This document shows, piece by piece, positions 17,802-27,599 of a stretch of 64,000 bases of DNA (its first letter is position 1; each line of letters opens with the position of its first letter). The notes beneath the pieces are model-generated. The model was not told the DNA's origin. It ran no database searches and saw only the letters and a list, made by a program, of their open reading frames with translations. The stretch is from NCBI RefSeq assembly GCF_020215705.1, contig NZ_JAIWNB010000005.1:124001-188000 (forward strand), read 5' to 3'. This DNA comes from Nonomuraea aurantiaca. GTDB taxonomy: Bacteria; Actinomycetota; Actinomycetes; Streptosporangiales; Streptosporangiaceae. A program made the position numbers and the translations under genes.

Positions 17802-18697
17802 GCGCCACCCTCCAGGCCGCGCCCCGCACCGGCGACCGCCAGTTCCGCCGGCGCCGCCGCTCGGGTGCGGCGCGGCGGCCGCGGCTGGCGCTGATCGTGC
17901 TGCTGCTCGGCGCGCTCTACTGTCTGGCCCCCGTGATCTGGGTGGTCGCCGCCGCCTCGAAGACCTCGCGCGAGTTGTTCACCACCTTCTCCTTCGCTCC
18001 CGGCAGCGGGTTCTTCGACAACCTCGCCAACCTGAGCGCCTACGGGGACGGCCAGTTCTGGCAGTGGGGGCTCAACTCCCTGCTGTACGCCGGTCTCGGC
18101 GCGGTCCTGTCCACGCTGGTGTCGGCCATGGCCGGTTATGCCCTGGCCAAGTTCCGCTTCCGCGGCAGCCAGGTCCTGTTCTCGGCGATCCTCGCCGGTG
18201 TGCTGGTGCCCGGCATCGTGCTGGCCGTCCCGCAGTATCTGCTCATGGCCGCCGTCGGCCTGGCCGGGACCTACTGGTCCGTACTCCTGCCGGTGATCAT
18301 CAACCCGTTCGGCATCTTCCTGTGCCGGGTCTTCGCCAACGCCGCGGTCCCCCAGAGCACGCTGGAAGCGGCCCGCCTGGACGGCGCCGGCGAGTTCCGC
18401 ATCTTCGGCACCATCGTGCTGCCCATGATGACGCAGGGGCTGGTGACGGTGTTCCTGCTGCAGTTCGTCGGCATCTGGAACAACTTCCTGCTGCCCTTCA
18501 TCATGCTCTCCGACCAGGACAAATACCCCATCACCCTCGGCCTGTACACGTTCATGGGCAAGGGCGCGGGCGACGGCGACCTGTACTCGCTGGTCATCAT
18601 GGGCTCGGCCGTGTCCGTGATCCCGCTGATCATCCTCGTCCTGGTCCTGCAGCGCTTCTGGCGCGCCGACCTGCTCGCCGGCGGAATGAAGGGTTGA
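17798..18697 (+). CDS. Sugar ABC transporter permease (MalG type)
   Basis: This is a 299-aa partner permease. The start ATG overlaps the previous stop as ATGA. A basic cytoplasmic leader of ~35 residues (RRRRRSGAARR) precedes the first membrane segment LALIVLLLGALYCLAPVIWVV. The EAA loop is STLEAARLDGAGEFRIFGTIVLPMM, and the C-terminus VLQRFWRADLLAGGMKG is typical of MalG-type subunits. It is translationally coupled to the MalF-type gene and seven bases ahead of the GH31 gene. Confidence 0.92.
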   Translation: MSATLQAAPRTGDRQFRRRRRSGAARRPRLALIVLLLGALYCLAPVIWVVAAASKTSRELFTTFSFAPGSGFFDNLANLSAYGDGQFWQWGLNSLLYAGLGAVLSTLVSAMAGYALAKFRFRGSQVLFSAILAGVLVPGIVLAVPQYLLMAAVGLAGTYWSVLLPVIINPFGIFLCRVFANAAVPQSTLEAARLDGAGEFRIFGTIVLPMMTQGLVTVFLLQFVGIWNNFLLPFIMLSDQDKYPITLGLYTFMGKGAGDGDLYSLVIMGSAVSVIPLIILVLVLQRFWRADLLAGGMKG

Positions 18698-18704
18698 TCC
18701 ACTG

Positions 18705-20954
18705 ATGAAGTTCACCGACGGTCTCTGGCAGCTGCGTCCCGGCGTCACCGCCCTGTACGCCGCCGAGGCCCATGACATCTGGGCGGAGGACGGGACGGTC
18801 ACCGTGACCGCGCCCACCACCGTCATCCACCGCCGGGGCGACACGCTCAACCGGCCGGTCCTGTCGCTGACCCTGTCGTCACCGCTGCCGGACGTGATCC
18901 GCGTACGCGTCGACCACCACGTGGGAGGAGGCGAGGAACGTGGCTTCGAGCTGCTCGGCGCCGAGGACGGCCACGGCGTCGTCAAGGCCGACGACACGCA
19001 CGGGGCGACGCTCACCAGCGGCGCGCTGAGCGCGACCATCGCGCCCGGAGCCCCGTGGAACCTGTCCTTCCACGGCGACGGACGCCCGCTGACCTCCAGC
19101 GGCCACAAATCCATCGGCTACTTCCGGCTCGCCGACGACGCGCACGTCGATCCGGCGCCGGTCGGCGCCGCCCGTTCCTCCGCCCACCTCGCCCAGCAGC
19201 TCTCGCTCGGCGCGGGCGAGGCGGTCTACGGGCTGGGGGAACGCTTCGGCCCGCTGGTCAAGAACGGCCAGACCGTGGAGATCTGGAACGCCGACGGCGG
19301 GACCTCCTCCGAGCAGGCGTACAAGAACGTGCCGTTCTACCTGACCAGCCGCGGATACGGCGTCTTCGTCAACCATCCCGGGCATGTCTCGTACGAGATC
19401 GGGTCGGAGGCGGTGCAGCGGGCGCAGTTCTCGGTCGCGGGAGAGAGCCTCGAGTACTTCGTGATCTACGGGCCGACGCCCAAGCGGATCCTCGAACGCT
19501 ACACCGCGCTCACCGGCCGTCCGGCCCGCCTGCCCGCCTGGTCCTACGGCCTGTGGCTGTCGACCTCGTTCACCACCGACTACGACGAGCGGACGGTGAG
19601 CTCGTTCATCGACGGCATGGCCGAGCGCGACCTGCCGCTGTCGGTCTTCCACTTCGATTGCTTCTGGATGCGCGAGTTCAACTGGTGCGACTTCGCGTGG
19701 GACCCGCGCGTCTTCCCCGACCCCGAAGGCATGCTCGCCCGCCTGCGCGCGAAGGACCTGCGGGTCTGCGTGTGGATCAACCCCTACATCGCCCAGCGCT
19801 CGCCGCTGTTCGCCGAGGCCGCCGAGCGGGGCTCCCTGCTGAAGCGTCCCGACGGGTCGGTCTGGCAGTGGGACCTGTGGCAGCCCGGCATGGGGCTGGT
19901 CGACTTCACCGATCCCGAGGCGACGCGGTGGTTCCAATCGAAGCTGCGCGCGCTTCAGATTCAGGGAGTCGACGCTTTCAAAACCGACTTCGGGGAGCGC
20001 ATCCCGCTCGACGTCGCCTATTTCGACGGCTCCACGCCCGAACGGATGCACAACCTCTACACCCACCTCTACAACACGGCCGTCTTCGAGGTGCTGGAGG
20101 AACAGCGCGGTCAGGGCGAGGCGGTGCTGTTCGCGCGGTCGGCGACCGCCGGCGGCCAGCGGCTGCCGGTCCACTGGGGCGGCGACACGGGGTCGAGCTA
20201 CGAGTCCATGGCGGAGACCCTGCGCGGCGGCCTGTCGCTCGCGTTCTCCGGCTTCTCCTTCTGGAGCCACGACATCGGCGGCTTCGAGGGCACCCCGGAT
20301 CCCGGCGTCTTCAAGCGCTGGGTAGCCTTCGGGCTGATGTCCTCCCACTCGCGGTTCCACGGCTCCTCGTCTTACCGCGTGCCCTGGGCCTTCGACGAGG
20401 AGGCGGTCGAGGTGACCCGGCTGTTCACGAAGCTCAAGCTCCGCCTGATGCCGTACCTGTTCCAGGTGGGCGTCCAGGCCCACGAGACCGGAACGCCCGT
20501 GATGCGGCCCATGGCGATGGAGTTCCCCGAGGATCGCAACGTCGCCCACCTCGACACCCAGTACATGCTGGGCCCCGACCTGCTCATCGCACCGGTCTTC
20601 AGCCCGGACGGTACGGTCGAGGTCTACCTACCGGACGGCACGTGGACGAACCATCTGACAGGCGAGCGCGTCGAGGGCGGACGCTGGCGCACCGAGACGC
20701 ACGGCTTCACCTCGATGCCGATCTACGTACGCGAAGGCGCTGTCCTGCCCATCGGGGCCAGGGACGACCGGCCGGACTACGACTACCTCGACGGGCTGAC
20801 CCTGCGCGTGTATCCGGGACCGGACGGCGAGACCACCCTCACGGTCACCGACCAGGCCTCCGGCGAGTCCACGCCGTTCACCATCACCCGCTCCGGCGGC
20901 CAGGTCTCGATCTCCTCCTCCCGCACCTCCGGCTGGACCTACGAACTCGCCTGA
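18705..20954 (+). CDS. yicI: Alpha-xylosidase, GH31
   Basis: This 749-aa GH31 enzyme has no signal peptide, so hydrolysis is intracellular. It removes alpha-1,6-linked xylose from the non-reducing end of xyloglucan fragments or isoprimeverose. The nucleophile motif KTDFGERIP (Asp near 428) and acid/base [14 protein letters not shown] (Asp near 493) match the YicI/XylS alpha-xylosidase subgroup rather than alpha-glucosidases. Also typical are [17 protein letters not shown] and [11 protein letters not shown]. It is seven bases after the MalG-type permease and 25 bp before GH1, in the same operon. Confidence 0.93.
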   Translation: MKFTDGLWQLRPGVTALYAAEAHDIWAEDGTVTVTAPTTVIHRRGDTLNRPVLSLTLSSPLPDVIRVRVDHHVGGGEERGFELLGAEDGHGVVKADDTHGATLTSGALSATIAPGAPWNLSFHGDGRPLTSSGHKSIGYFRLADDAHVDPAPVGAARSSAHLAQQLSLGAGEAVYGLGERFGPLVKNGQTVEIWNADGGTSSEQAYKNVPFYLTSRGYGVFVNHPGHVSYEIGSEAVQRAQFSVAGESLEYFVIYGPTPKRILERYTALTGRPARLPAWSYGLWLSTSFTTDYDERTVSSFIDGMAERDLPLSVFHFDCFWMREFNWCDFAWDPRVFPDPEGMLARLRAKDLRVCVWINPYIAQRSPLFAEAAERGSLLKRPDGSVWQWDLWQPGMGLVDFTDPEATRWFQSKLRALQIQGVDAFKTDFGERIPLDVAYFDGSTPERMHNLYTHLYNTAVFEVLEEQRGQGEAVLFARSATAGGQRLPVHWGGDTGSSYESMAETLRGGLSLAFSGFSFWSHDIGGFEGTPDPGVFKRWVAFGLMSSHSRFHGSSSYRVPWAFDEEAVEVTRLFTKLKLRLMPYLFQVGVQAHETGTPVMRPMAMEFPEDRNVAHLDTQYMLGPDLLIAPVFSPDGTVEVYLPDGTWTNHLTGERVEGGRWRTETHGFTSMPIYVREGAVLPIGARDDRPDYDYLDGLTLRVYPGPDGETTLTVTDQASGESTPFTITRSGGQVSISSSRTSGWTYELA

Positions 20955-20979
20955 CGGCGCCACGAAACGAGGACCCTGC

Positions 20980-22422
20980 ATGACGCCCAACCGCGACGAC
21001 TACCGCGAATCCGGCCTGACCTTCCCCGCCGGCTTCCTCTTCGGCTCCGCCACCGCCTCGTACCAGATCGAAGGCGCGGCCACCGAGGACGGACGCGGGC
21101 CGTCCATCTGGGACACCTTCTCCCGCACGCCCGGCAAGGTGTGGAACGGCGACACGGGAGACGTGGCCGACGACCACTACCACCGCCTCGAAGAGGATCT
21201 CGACCTCATGAGCGAGCTCGGGCTGGAGGCCTACCGCTTCTCTATCGCCTGGCCGCGCATCCAGCCCACCGGTCGCGGCCCGGCCAACCCGAAGGGGCTG
21301 GACTTCTACGGCCGCCTCGTCGACGGTCTCCTCGCCCGCGGGATCACCCCCGTCTCCACCCTCTACCACTGGGACCTGCCCCAGGCACTCGAGAACGAGG
21401 GCGGCTGGACCGACCGCCGGACGGCGTACGCCCACGCCGACTACGCCCGTATCGTCGGCGAGGCGCTGGGCGACCGTGTCGCCGTATGGACGACCCTCAA
21501 CGAGCCCTGGTGCTCGGCCTACCTCGGCTACGGCTCGGGCGCGCACGCACCCGGCCGCACCGACGGGGCCGCGGCCCTCGCGGCCGTGCATCACCTCAAC
21601 CTGGCGCACGGCCTGGCCGTCCGGGAGCTGCGGCAGGTGGTCACCAACGCGCCCCAGTACGCGATCACGCTCAACTTCCACGTCCTGCGGGGCGAGGGCG
21701 ACGGCGGCGAGGAGGCCGTACGCCGCATCGACGCCCTGGCCAACCGCGCCTTCACCGGGCCGCTGCTGCGCGGCGAGTACCCGGCCGACCTGCTCAAGGA
21801 CACCGCCGGCGTCACCGACTGGTCGTTCGTCCACGAAGGTGACCTAGCCGTCATCAACCAACCGCTCGACCTGCTCGGCGTCAACTACTACTCGACCACG
21901 ACCGTGCGTCTCTGGGACGGCGTGAGTCCGCGGCAGAGCAACGACGGCCACAAGGACATGGGCGGCTCGCCCTGGCCGGGGGCCGACCAGGTGGAGTTCG
22001 TCGAACAGGCCGGACCGTACACCGACATGGGCTGGAACATCGATCCGGGCGGGCTGGAGGAGCTCCTTCTGCACCTGCACGCCGAATTCCCCGGGCAGGC
22101 CCTCATCATCACGGAGAACGGCGCGGCCTTCCCGGACGAGCTCATTGTCGAGGCGGACGGGACGCGAGCCGTTCACGACGCTCGGCGCACCGACTATCTC
22201 CGGCGCCACTTCGTGGCCGCCCACCGGGCGCTCCAGAGCGGCGTCGACCTGCGCGGGTACTTCGTGTGGTCCCTCATGGACAACTTCGAGTGGGGCTACG
22301 GCTACTCCAAGCGGTTCGGCATCGTGCACGTCGACTACGACACGCTGCGGCGTACCCCGAAGGACAGCGCGCACTGGTACCGCGACCTCATCACCGGCCG
22401 CACCATCCCGGCGCTGCCGTGA
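20980..22422 (+). CDS. Beta-glucosidase, GH1
   Basis: This is a 480-aa (beta/alpha)8 GH1 enzyme with no signal peptide. The acid/base is in TLNEPW (Glu near 174), the nucleophile in ITENGAA (Glu near 378) and the aglycone-side motif in [33 protein letters not shown] at residues ~20-34 is the N-terminal family signature. The last gene of the importer operon, it would cleave beta-linked glucose left after the alpha-xylosidase acts, which together suggests xyloglucan-oligosaccharide use; cellobiose is an alternative. A strong hairpin at 22457 ends the unit. Confidence 0.93.
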   Translation: MTPNRDDYRESGLTFPAGFLFGSATASYQIEGAATEDGRGPSIWDTFSRTPGKVWNGDTGDVADDHYHRLEEDLDLMSELGLEAYRFSIAWPRIQPTGRGPANPKGLDFYGRLVDGLLARGITPVSTLYHWDLPQALENEGGWTDRRTAYAHADYARIVGEALGDRVAVWTTLNEPWCSAYLGYGSGAHAPGRTDGAAALAAVHHLNLAHGLAVRELRQVVTNAPQYAITLNFHVLRGEGDGGEEAVRRIDALANRAFTGPLLRGEYPADLLKDTAGVTDWSFVHEGDLAVINQPLDLLGVNYYSTTTVRLWDGVSPRQSNDGHKDMGGSPWPGADQVEFVEQAGPYTDMGWNIDPGGLEELLLHLHAEFPGQALIITENGAAFPDELIVEADGTRAVHDARRTDYLRRHFVAAHRALQSGVDLRGYFVWSLMDNFEWGYGYSKRFGIVHVDYDTLRRTPKDSAHWYRDLITGRTIPALP

Positions 22423-22456
22423 CCTGACGGGCTTCCCCCACGGAAGGGCATGGCCT

Positions 22457-22494
22457 CGACCTGTTCAACCGCCTGCGGGCGGTTGAACAGGTCG
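22457..22494. terminator. Bidirectional hairpin terminator
   Basis: A perfect 17-bp inverted repeat (left arm 22457-22473, right arm 22478-22494) with loop TGCG lies between the end of the GH1 gene and the end of the convergent XRE gene. An imperfect direct copy of its right flank (GGTCGAAAGTGCGCGCGG versus GGTCGAGAGTGCGCGCGG) follows about 30 bp later, reaching into the 3' end of the XRE gene. Confidence 0.8.
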
Positions 22495-22512
22495 AAAGTG
22501 CGCGCGGACCGT

Positions 22513-23327
22513 TCAATCGGTCGAGAGTGCGCGCGGGCGGGAATCCGTCTCCTGCGAGACCGCCCAGGACGCGAGCAGGCGCAACGCCTGCTCGGATGGC
22601 GAGCCGGGTTCGGCGGCGTAGATGGTGAGGGTGAGGCCGGGTTCCGCCGCCATCTCCAGGCCCTCGTAGGCGAGGGTGAGCCGGCCTACGACGGGGTGGT
22701 GGAAGGTCTTCATGCCGGTGCCGTGGTGGCGGACGTTGTGGGCGCTCCACCGTCCGCGGAACTCGTCGCTGCGTGTCGACAGCTCGCCGACCAGGTCGTG
22801 CAGCTCTTTGTCGTGCGGGTTTCGACCGGCTTCGGTACGGAGGATGGCGACACAGGTATCCGCGAAAAGCCCCCAGTCCGGATAGAACCGGTGGGCGTTG
22901 TCGTCGAGGAAGGTGAACCGGGCGAGGTTCGGCGGCCGGTGTGGCCCGGCGTAGACGTCGGCGTAGAAGGCTCGCGCGAGTCGGTTGGCGGCCAGGACGT
23001 CCATCCGGCCGTTGCGGACGAACGCGCACCCGCGATCGCACTCGTTCCGTCCGCGGCCCGCGCCAGGTCGAACAGATGCGCCCGCTCCGCCTCGTCGAGC
23101 TGGAGTGCCCGGCAGACGGCTTCCAGCACGCCGGCTGACACTCCGGCGAGGGCGCCTCGCTCGAGTTTCGAGTAGTACTCGATGCTCACGTCGGCCAGGG
23201 CGGCGACCTCGCCGCGCCGGAGCCCCGGGACCCGGCGGTTGGTGCCGGCGGGCAGTCCGGCCTGCTCCGGCGTGATCTTGGCGCGCCGCGAGACGAGGAA
23301 CTCGCGGACTTCTTGACGATTGTCCAC
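22513..23327 (-). pseudogene. XRE/MmyB-type regulator, frameshifted
   Basis: The first frame from 23327 (MDNRQEVREFLVSRRAKITPEQAG...) gives a complete helix-turn-helix (LRRGEVAALADVSIEYYSKLERG) and continues to ARAADGTSAIAGA. Near 23030 the family sequence jumps to another frame, resuming at FVRNGRMDVLAANRLARAFYADV. That MmyB-like ligand domain (FLDDNAHRFYPDW, MKTFHHPVVGRLTL) then runs to the stop at 22513. The usual ~25-residue linker at the junction is missing, so a small deletion plus frameshift is likely. A sequencing error alone would not remove the linker. The gene is probably inactive. Confidence 0.75.
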
Positions 23328-23437
23328 TCTTCGACCTTACGCCCCACAGCCCCTGGACCGGGATGCTCTCCCAGTACACCTTTCAGCAGGAACCCCTGGT
23401 CAGGGCCGGTTTGAGCTTCCTAAACCCTGGGGAGCGC

Positions 23438-24718
23438 TCATCCGCCTGCTCCACGGCTTCCGGGTTCTGACCTCTCCCCCAGGCCGGTGACATGTTCTTC
23501 GACATCGACGACGCCGCGCGCAGCCGAGGGTGTGGGGCGGAAGACGGTGGCGATGAGGACCGCGCCTGCCAGGGCGGCCGCAGCCGCGGCGACGAAGGCC
23601 GCGGCCCCGCTGTCGTAGGGGCCGGTCAGGCGGCCGGCGATGGCGGTGCCCAGGCCGTAGCCGGTCCACATGAAGGTGTTGAGCCAGGCGAAGACCTCGG
23701 TGCGGTAGCGGGCGGGTGCGTGGTCGGCGAGCAGGACGGGGTGCACCGCGTCGCGCGGCCCGGTCACCAGCCCAATGATGGCGATCAGTACGGCGAGGGC
23801 CGCGAACCCCGAGGCGAGGACGCCGCCGAGCAGCACGGCGGCTTCGGCGACCGACAGCAGGATGAGCAGACGGCGGCCGGTGACGGGCCAGGCACGGGCG
23901 CCGTAAGCGAGGGTACCGGCCAGGGCGCCTGCCGACAGCAGGCCCATCAGCACCCCAGCGGAGGCGGTCGAGCCGAAGCCGGTGGCCGCGGCCACTGTGG
24001 CGATGCGCAGACAGCCGAAGGAGAAGGTGCCGCAGGCGGCGATGACCAGCAAGGTGAGGGTGGGGTGGTGGGTGAGCGGTCCGGCCAGCCGGCCCAGTAG
24101 GGACCCGCTCTCCGGAGGTTCCGCCTGCGTCGGCGGGGTCTGCCGTACCACCCTGGAGCCGAGTAGCAGCGCCGTGCCCACCAGGAGGGCCGCGCCCGCC
24201 GCGACCACCACACCGTGGGCCGGCATCGCCAGGATCAGGACAGGCACGAGCAGGGGGCCGACGATGAACATCAGTTCGTTGATGGCGTTGTCCACCGCGT
24301 AGGCGGCGGGCAGGGAGGCGGCCGGCACCAGGTGCGGCCAGGCGCCTCTGATGACGGCCCCGGCGGGCGGGGTGGTAGCGCCGAGGAGCACCGCGGCGCC
24401 GACCATCATGACCGTCTCGGTTCGCAGAGTGAGCAGGAGCAGGGCGTAGGCGATCGTGTGGGCGACCAGGTAGCCGGCCGATGTGGCCCGGGGGCCGAGC
24501 CGGTCGGCCAGCCGGCCGCCCAGCGGTGCGAACAGGGCCAGTGCGAGGGCGTGACCGGTGAGTACGAGCCCGGCCATGGCGTAGGAACCGAGCCGGTCGA
24601 GCGCCGCCAGGAGGAGCGCGAGGCTGAGCACTGGTGTGCTCAGCTTGACGACCAGGTCCACGATGACCAGGTAGGGGACGCCTGGATGGGTCAGCAAGTG
24701 GCGATAAGGCGTGAACAC
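23438..24718 (-). CDS. MFS transporter
   Basis: This is a 426-aa, 12-segment major facilitator. The loop GGRLADRLGPRATSAGYLVAH marks the A-motif after TM2. GATTPPAGAVIRGAWPHLVPAASLPAAYAVDNAINELMFIVGPLLVPVL is the TM4-5 region. Its C-terminal tail is hydrophilic (VDVEEHVTGLGERSE). GTG 24718 is preferred because GGAG lies six bases upstream and the frame further upstream has no domain. It is divergent from the CGNR-type regulator at 24782 across 63 bp, suggesting that regulator controls it. The substrate is unknown, probably a drug or metabolite. Confidence 0.82.
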   Translation of the reverse strand: MFTPYRHLLTHPGVPYLVIVDLVVKLSTPVLSLALLLAALDRLGSYAMAGLVLTGHALALALFAPLGGRLADRLGPRATSAGYLVAHTIAYALLLLTLRTETVMMVGAAVLLGATTPPAGAVIRGAWPHLVPAASLPAAYAVDNAINELMFIVGPLLVPVLILAMPAHGVVVAAGAALLVGTALLLGSRVVRQTPPTQAEPPESGSLLGRLAGPLTHHPTLTLLVIAACGTFSFGCLRIATVAAATGFGSTASAGVLMGLLSAGALAGTLAYGARAWPVTGRRLLILLSVAEAAVLLGGVLASGFAALAVLIAIIGLVTGPRDAVHPVLLADHAPARYRTEVFAWLNTFMWTGYGLGTAIAGRLTGPYDSGAAAFVAAAAAALAGAVLIATVFRPTPSAARGVVDVEEHVTGLGERSEPGSRGAGG

Positions 24719-24736
24719 GACAGCTCCGTTACCATC

Positions 24737-24747
24737 TAATTGGATTA
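24737..24747. promoter_or_regulatory. Short palindrome between divergent MFS and CGNR genes
   Basis: TAAT-TGG-ATTA is an AT-rich perfect inverted repeat in otherwise GC-rich DNA, 18 bp before the MFS start. GTTAC/GTAAC words recur around it (about 24728, 24769, 24796). It is a plausible operator for the divergent pair, but no CGNR-family consensus is known to me. Confidence 0.3.
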
Positions 24748-24781
24748 CGCCTATGACACACGAAAGGGTGTTACTGGTCAA

Positions 24782-25345
24782 GTGGAAATAGCCTGTAACG
24801 TAACTAGGCAAGCGCCACTGATCGCCGAACTGGTCAACCTGGCGACGGCGCGCCGTCGAGGTGGCACGCAGGCGGGGTTGCCGGTGGGCGAAGAGCTCGT
24901 CGCGGCGTTCGCGGCGGAGCTCGGCGACGCCTCCCGGGCGGCCCTGAGTGCCGTCCCGGATGCTGGGGCGCGCCTGGCCGAATTGGCCGTCCAGCTGCGG
25001 GAGGCGCTGCTGGCCGAGCGGCCTTCGGACCAGGCCGCGCGCATCAACGCCATGATCCGCCGGTACGGCGCGCAGCCGTACCTCGTGGAGGATGTAGGTC
25101 AGCCGTTCCACCTGCACTTCCACGGCTCGGGCGGCACTCAGGTGGAGGCGTTGGGCGGCGAGTTCGCCACGGCGCTGGCGCTGATCGTGGACGGCTACGG
25201 GCCGGGCCGGTTCGGGCAGTGCCAGGCGCACCAGTGCGAAGCCGTCTACATCGACCTGACCCGCAACGGCTCGCGCCGTTACTGCGGTGCCGCGTGCACC
25301 GCTCGCGCCAAGACGGCCGCCTACCGCACGCGCCGCCAAAGCTGA
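24782..25345 (+). CDS. CGNR zinc-finger regulator (ABATE domain)
   Basis: The protein is about 187 aa. The N-terminal two-thirds is the stress-associated ABATE-like domain (LVNLATARRR, LRE.LLAE.). The C-terminal CGNR zinc finger has QCQAHQCEAVYIDLTRNGSRRYCGAACTAR, where the usual CGNR is changed to CTAR, though all four cysteines remain. Such proteins are thought to bind DNA as transcription regulators. The start is uncertain: GTG 24782 is taken here, and an in-frame TTG at 24740 would add 14 residues. It is divergent from an MFS gene. Confidence 0.75.
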   Translation: MEIACNVTRQAPLIAELVNLATARRRGGTQAGLPVGEELVAAFAAELGDASRAALSAVPDAGARLAELAVQLREALLAERPSDQAARINAMIRRYGAQPYLVEDVGQPFHLHFHGSGGTQVEALGGEFATALALIVDGYGPGRFGQCQAHQCEAVYIDLTRNGSRRYCGAACTARAKTAAYRTRRQS

Positions 25346-25379
25346 CGTCTGGCGGGACCCTTTTGAGCCGCCGCTCGGT

Positions 25380-26177
25380 TCAGGGCGCGGCGTGGGCGAA
25401 GGTACGGATGAGCTCTGTGGCGAAGGCGGGGGCGTCGGTGATGAATCCGATGTGCCCACCGGGTAGCTCGGCCACGTCTCTGGCCAGGCGCCTGCCCAGC
25501 TCCAGGGTCGCCTCGTAGCACGGGCGCCCCTGCGATCGGCGGCCGGCCGCCGGGATGACGCGGTCGGCGTACGAGGCGAGCGCGGCGAGATCCACGGGCG
25601 CGGGCGGGTACTGGCGCAGCTCGTGCTCGAACCAGTAGGCGGCGTTGGCGTCGTTCCTGGGGGCGCCGGCCATGTGCTGGTGATCCGACGGCGCGAACGT
25701 CCGCTCTCTGAATACCTTCATCGCCGGCTCGACCCCTTCTCGCAGGTAAAGGTCGTAGACCCCGGAGAAGAAATCCGCCCACGTGTCGCCCGCACGGAGC
25801 AGCCGCAGGGCGGGCGGCTCGTACGGGATGAGCGTGCGCACCACGGACGGGTGACGGGCGAGGAGTTCCAGGGCGACGGTCGCCCCCGAGCTGGCGCCGA
25901 AGACGATCGCCGGACCGGCGCTCAGGTGCTCGATCAGACGCCGTGCGTCGTCGGCATCGGTTCCCAGGCGACGGTCGTAGTCCTGGGGACCGTCGAGATG
26001 ACTCCGGGAGAAGCCGCGGCGGTCGTAGACGACGACGGTATGCCGCGTGGCCAGCCGCGGGATGAGCGCCCGGTAGACGTCGGCCACCCCGGGCGCTCCC
26101 GTGATCAGGACCATCACGGGGCCGCTGCCATGGGTCTCGTAGTAGAGGCGGGCCCCTGGGACTTCGAGAGTGCTCAT
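25380..26177 (-). CDS. Alpha/beta hydrolase
   Basis: This is a 265-aa soluble alpha/beta hydrolase. The oxyanion region is GSGPVMVLITGAPGVAD, the nucleophile elbow is FGASSGATVALEL (Ser near 98), and the catalytic His is in LPGGHIGFITDAPAF near the C-terminus. The substrate is not predictable. ATG 26177 is preferred because GAGGAG is 10 bases upstream and the hydrolase fold begins at once. It is divergent from the DUF2218 gene, with an ATACA-TAG-TGTAT palindrome in between. Confidence 0.85.
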   Translation of the reverse strand: MSTLEVPGARLYYETHGSGPVMVLITGAPGVADVYRALIPRLATRHTVVVYDRRGFSRSHLDGPQDYDRRLGTDADDARRLIEHLSAGPAIVFGASSGATVALELLARHPSVVRTLIPYEPPALRLLRAGDTWADFFSGVYDLYLREGVEPAMKVFRERTFAPSDHQHMAGAPRNDANAAYWFEHELRQYPPAPVDLAALASYADRVIPAAGRRSQGRPCYEATLELGRRLARDVAELPGGHIGFITDAPAFATELIRTFAHAAP

Positions 26178-26213
26178 GCGATGTGGACTCCTCGCCGGCT
26201 CAACGGTTTTGCG

Positions 26214-26226
26214 ATACATAGTGTAT
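26214..26226. promoter_or_regulatory. ATACA-N3-TGTAT palindrome in a divergent promoter region
   Basis: This perfect 5-bp-arm inverted repeat lies 37 bp upstream of the hydrolase start and 74 bp upstream of the DUF2218 gene. It is in an AT-rich pocket that also offers TATATA-like -10 sequence. It is a likely binding site for a small dimeric repressor; which one is unknown, and the TetR gene at 26920 is a candidate. Confidence 0.4.
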
Positions 26227-26299
26227 ATATCAGATTCATCTTGTTCACTTGGAGAGACAGAGTGGTCGCTCACCAGGATCTGATCTCGAAAGGACGGCC

Positions 26300-26899
26300 A
26301 TGCAAAGCGCCGAAGCTCACATCACGACCGACCGTGCCAGCCGCTACCTCGTCCAGCTCTGCCGCCATGCCGGCCAGATGGGCCATGGCCTGCCCGCCGA
26401 CCGCGGCCATGGTCCTCACCCGGGCGGCGATAGGCCCAAGGACGTCCAAACAGAATGGTCCGCTACCGAGGGGACCATCAGCCTCGACTGGGGCATCTGC
26501 ACCCTGCGCGCAACACCAGAAGGGTTGACCCTGCGTGTCGAGGCCGTGGACGAGGACCGGCTGCAGCGCATCCAAGCCATTCTCACCAGGAACCTCACCA
26601 GAATGGGCAGACGCGACGCCCTGACCGTGGACTGGCGCCGCCCCGACGGAACCACCGCCCCCGTCCCAGCCACGACCCCGCCGCGCCGGAGCCGTCACCT
26701 CACGCTCGGCCTCGCAGTGGCCGCCGTCCTGGCCGTGGCAGTACACGCGGGCCTGGCAGTCGGCGTACTGGCGATCCCGCAGTGGGCAGGGCTGGGCACG
26801 GACGCCGTCCTAGCGATCATCCTGGTGATGGTTCTGGCCAAGGCCGGCCTCGTTGTCGCCCACCTCCGCCGCCGCCGTACCTCCGCCAAAGCCCACTGA
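26300..26899 (+). CDS. DUF2218 protein with C-terminal membrane segments
   Basis: This is a 199-aa protein. Residues 1-115 match the DUF2218 family: AHITTDRASRYLVQLCRHAG, VQTEWSATEGTISLDWGICTLRA and LTLRVEAVDEDRLQRIQ. The function of this domain is unknown, though in siderophore-linked genomic contexts it is often fused or adjacent to transport proteins. After a Pro/Arg-rich hinge two hydrophobic segments follow (about 133-155 and 160-183), then a basic tail RRRRTSAKAH. ATG 26300 follows AAAGGA. It is convergent with the TetR gene at 26920. The fusion to a two-helix membrane anchor is notable. Confidence 0.8.
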   Translation: MQSAEAHITTDRASRYLVQLCRHAGQMGHGLPADRGHGPHPGGDRPKDVQTEWSATEGTISLDWGICTLRATPEGLTLRVEAVDEDRLQRIQAILTRNLTRMGRRDALTVDWRRPDGTTAPVPATTPPRRSRHLTLGLAVAAVLAVAVHAGLAVGVLAIPQWAGLGTDAVLAIILVMVLAKAGLVVAHLRRRRTSAKAH

Positions 26900-26919
26900 G
26901 CAGAAGTGGCGGAATCAGC

Positions 26920-27498
26920 TCAGCGCGGTCGCAGCCCGGCCAAGGTCACCGTGACGAGCCGCTGGACGGCGGCCTCCGAGGGCAAGACGGTCGCCGCCTC
27001 CAGCGCGTGCAGGCAGAACAGGACCAGTTCGTCCGCCGGCACGTCGTCGCGAACCTGACCGGCCCGGCCGGCATCGGCGAGCGCGTCGCGCAGCATGGCG
27101 TGCAACCGCTGCTGAGCCTGGCCGACCTCCTCGGACCGGTGCAGGAGCGCGACGAGATCGGGCGCGAACCCGTGCCGGGCCATCCGCTGATGCATCAGGG
27201 CGTACGTCTCCAGCATGGCCTCGAGCCGCCGCCCGGCGTCGCCCTCACGCTCCCCGGCCTGGGCGAGATGCTCCAGATGTCCGGCGACCATACGGCCGTG
27301 CCAGGCCAGCAGGATCGCCTCGACGTCAGGGAAGTACTTGTACAGCGTCGCCCGGCCGATACCGGTCTTCTCGGCGATCTGCGACATCGTCACCGCCAAG
27401 AGCCCTCGCCCCCGCACCAGCTCCACGGTGGCGTCCAGGATCGCACCATGCACGGTCCGGCGGTGCGCCTCGATCGTCTCGTTCCACAGCTTCGGCAC
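26920..27498 (-). CDS. TetR-family regulator
   Basis: This is a 192-aa repressor. The HTH is GLLAVTMSQIAEKTGIGRATLYKYFPDVEAIL (residues ~30-62), followed by a helical ligand domain with KYFPDVEAILLAWHGRMV, a known TetR subgroup opening. GTG 27498 gives VPKLWNETIEAHRRTV as N-terminus, which matches homologs; the upstream frame has no recognisable content. It converges with DUF2218, and its targets may include DUF2218 and the hydrolase (inference). Confidence 0.85.
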   Translation of the reverse strand: MPKLWNETIEAHRRTVHGAILDATVELVRGRGLLAVTMSQIAEKTGIGRATLYKYFPDVEAILLAWHGRMVAGHLEHLAQAGEREGDAGRRLEAMLETYALMHQRMARHGFAPDLVALLHRSEEVGQAQQRLHAMLRDALADAGRAGQVRDDVPADELVLFCLHALEAATVLPSEAAVQRLVTVTLAGLRPR

Positions 27499-27599
27499 CT
27501 GGCCAGTGTACGAACCGACGGCCTCGATACATACCGTCGGGCAAAGGACACATCGTCGTAGGGTGGCGATCCCGCAGGCCGGATGGGCCCGCTCGCGCC

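Noticed and set aside
24753..24791. 12-codon frame from ATG 24753 as a leader peptide of the CGNR gene
   Set aside because: No SD and no attenuator-like structure after it; most likely chance.
23438..25459. N-terminal extension of the MFS gene up to 25459
   Set aside because: The extension runs antisense to the CGNR gene and shows no protein-like pattern; the GTG at 24718 with GGAG fits the first membrane segment.
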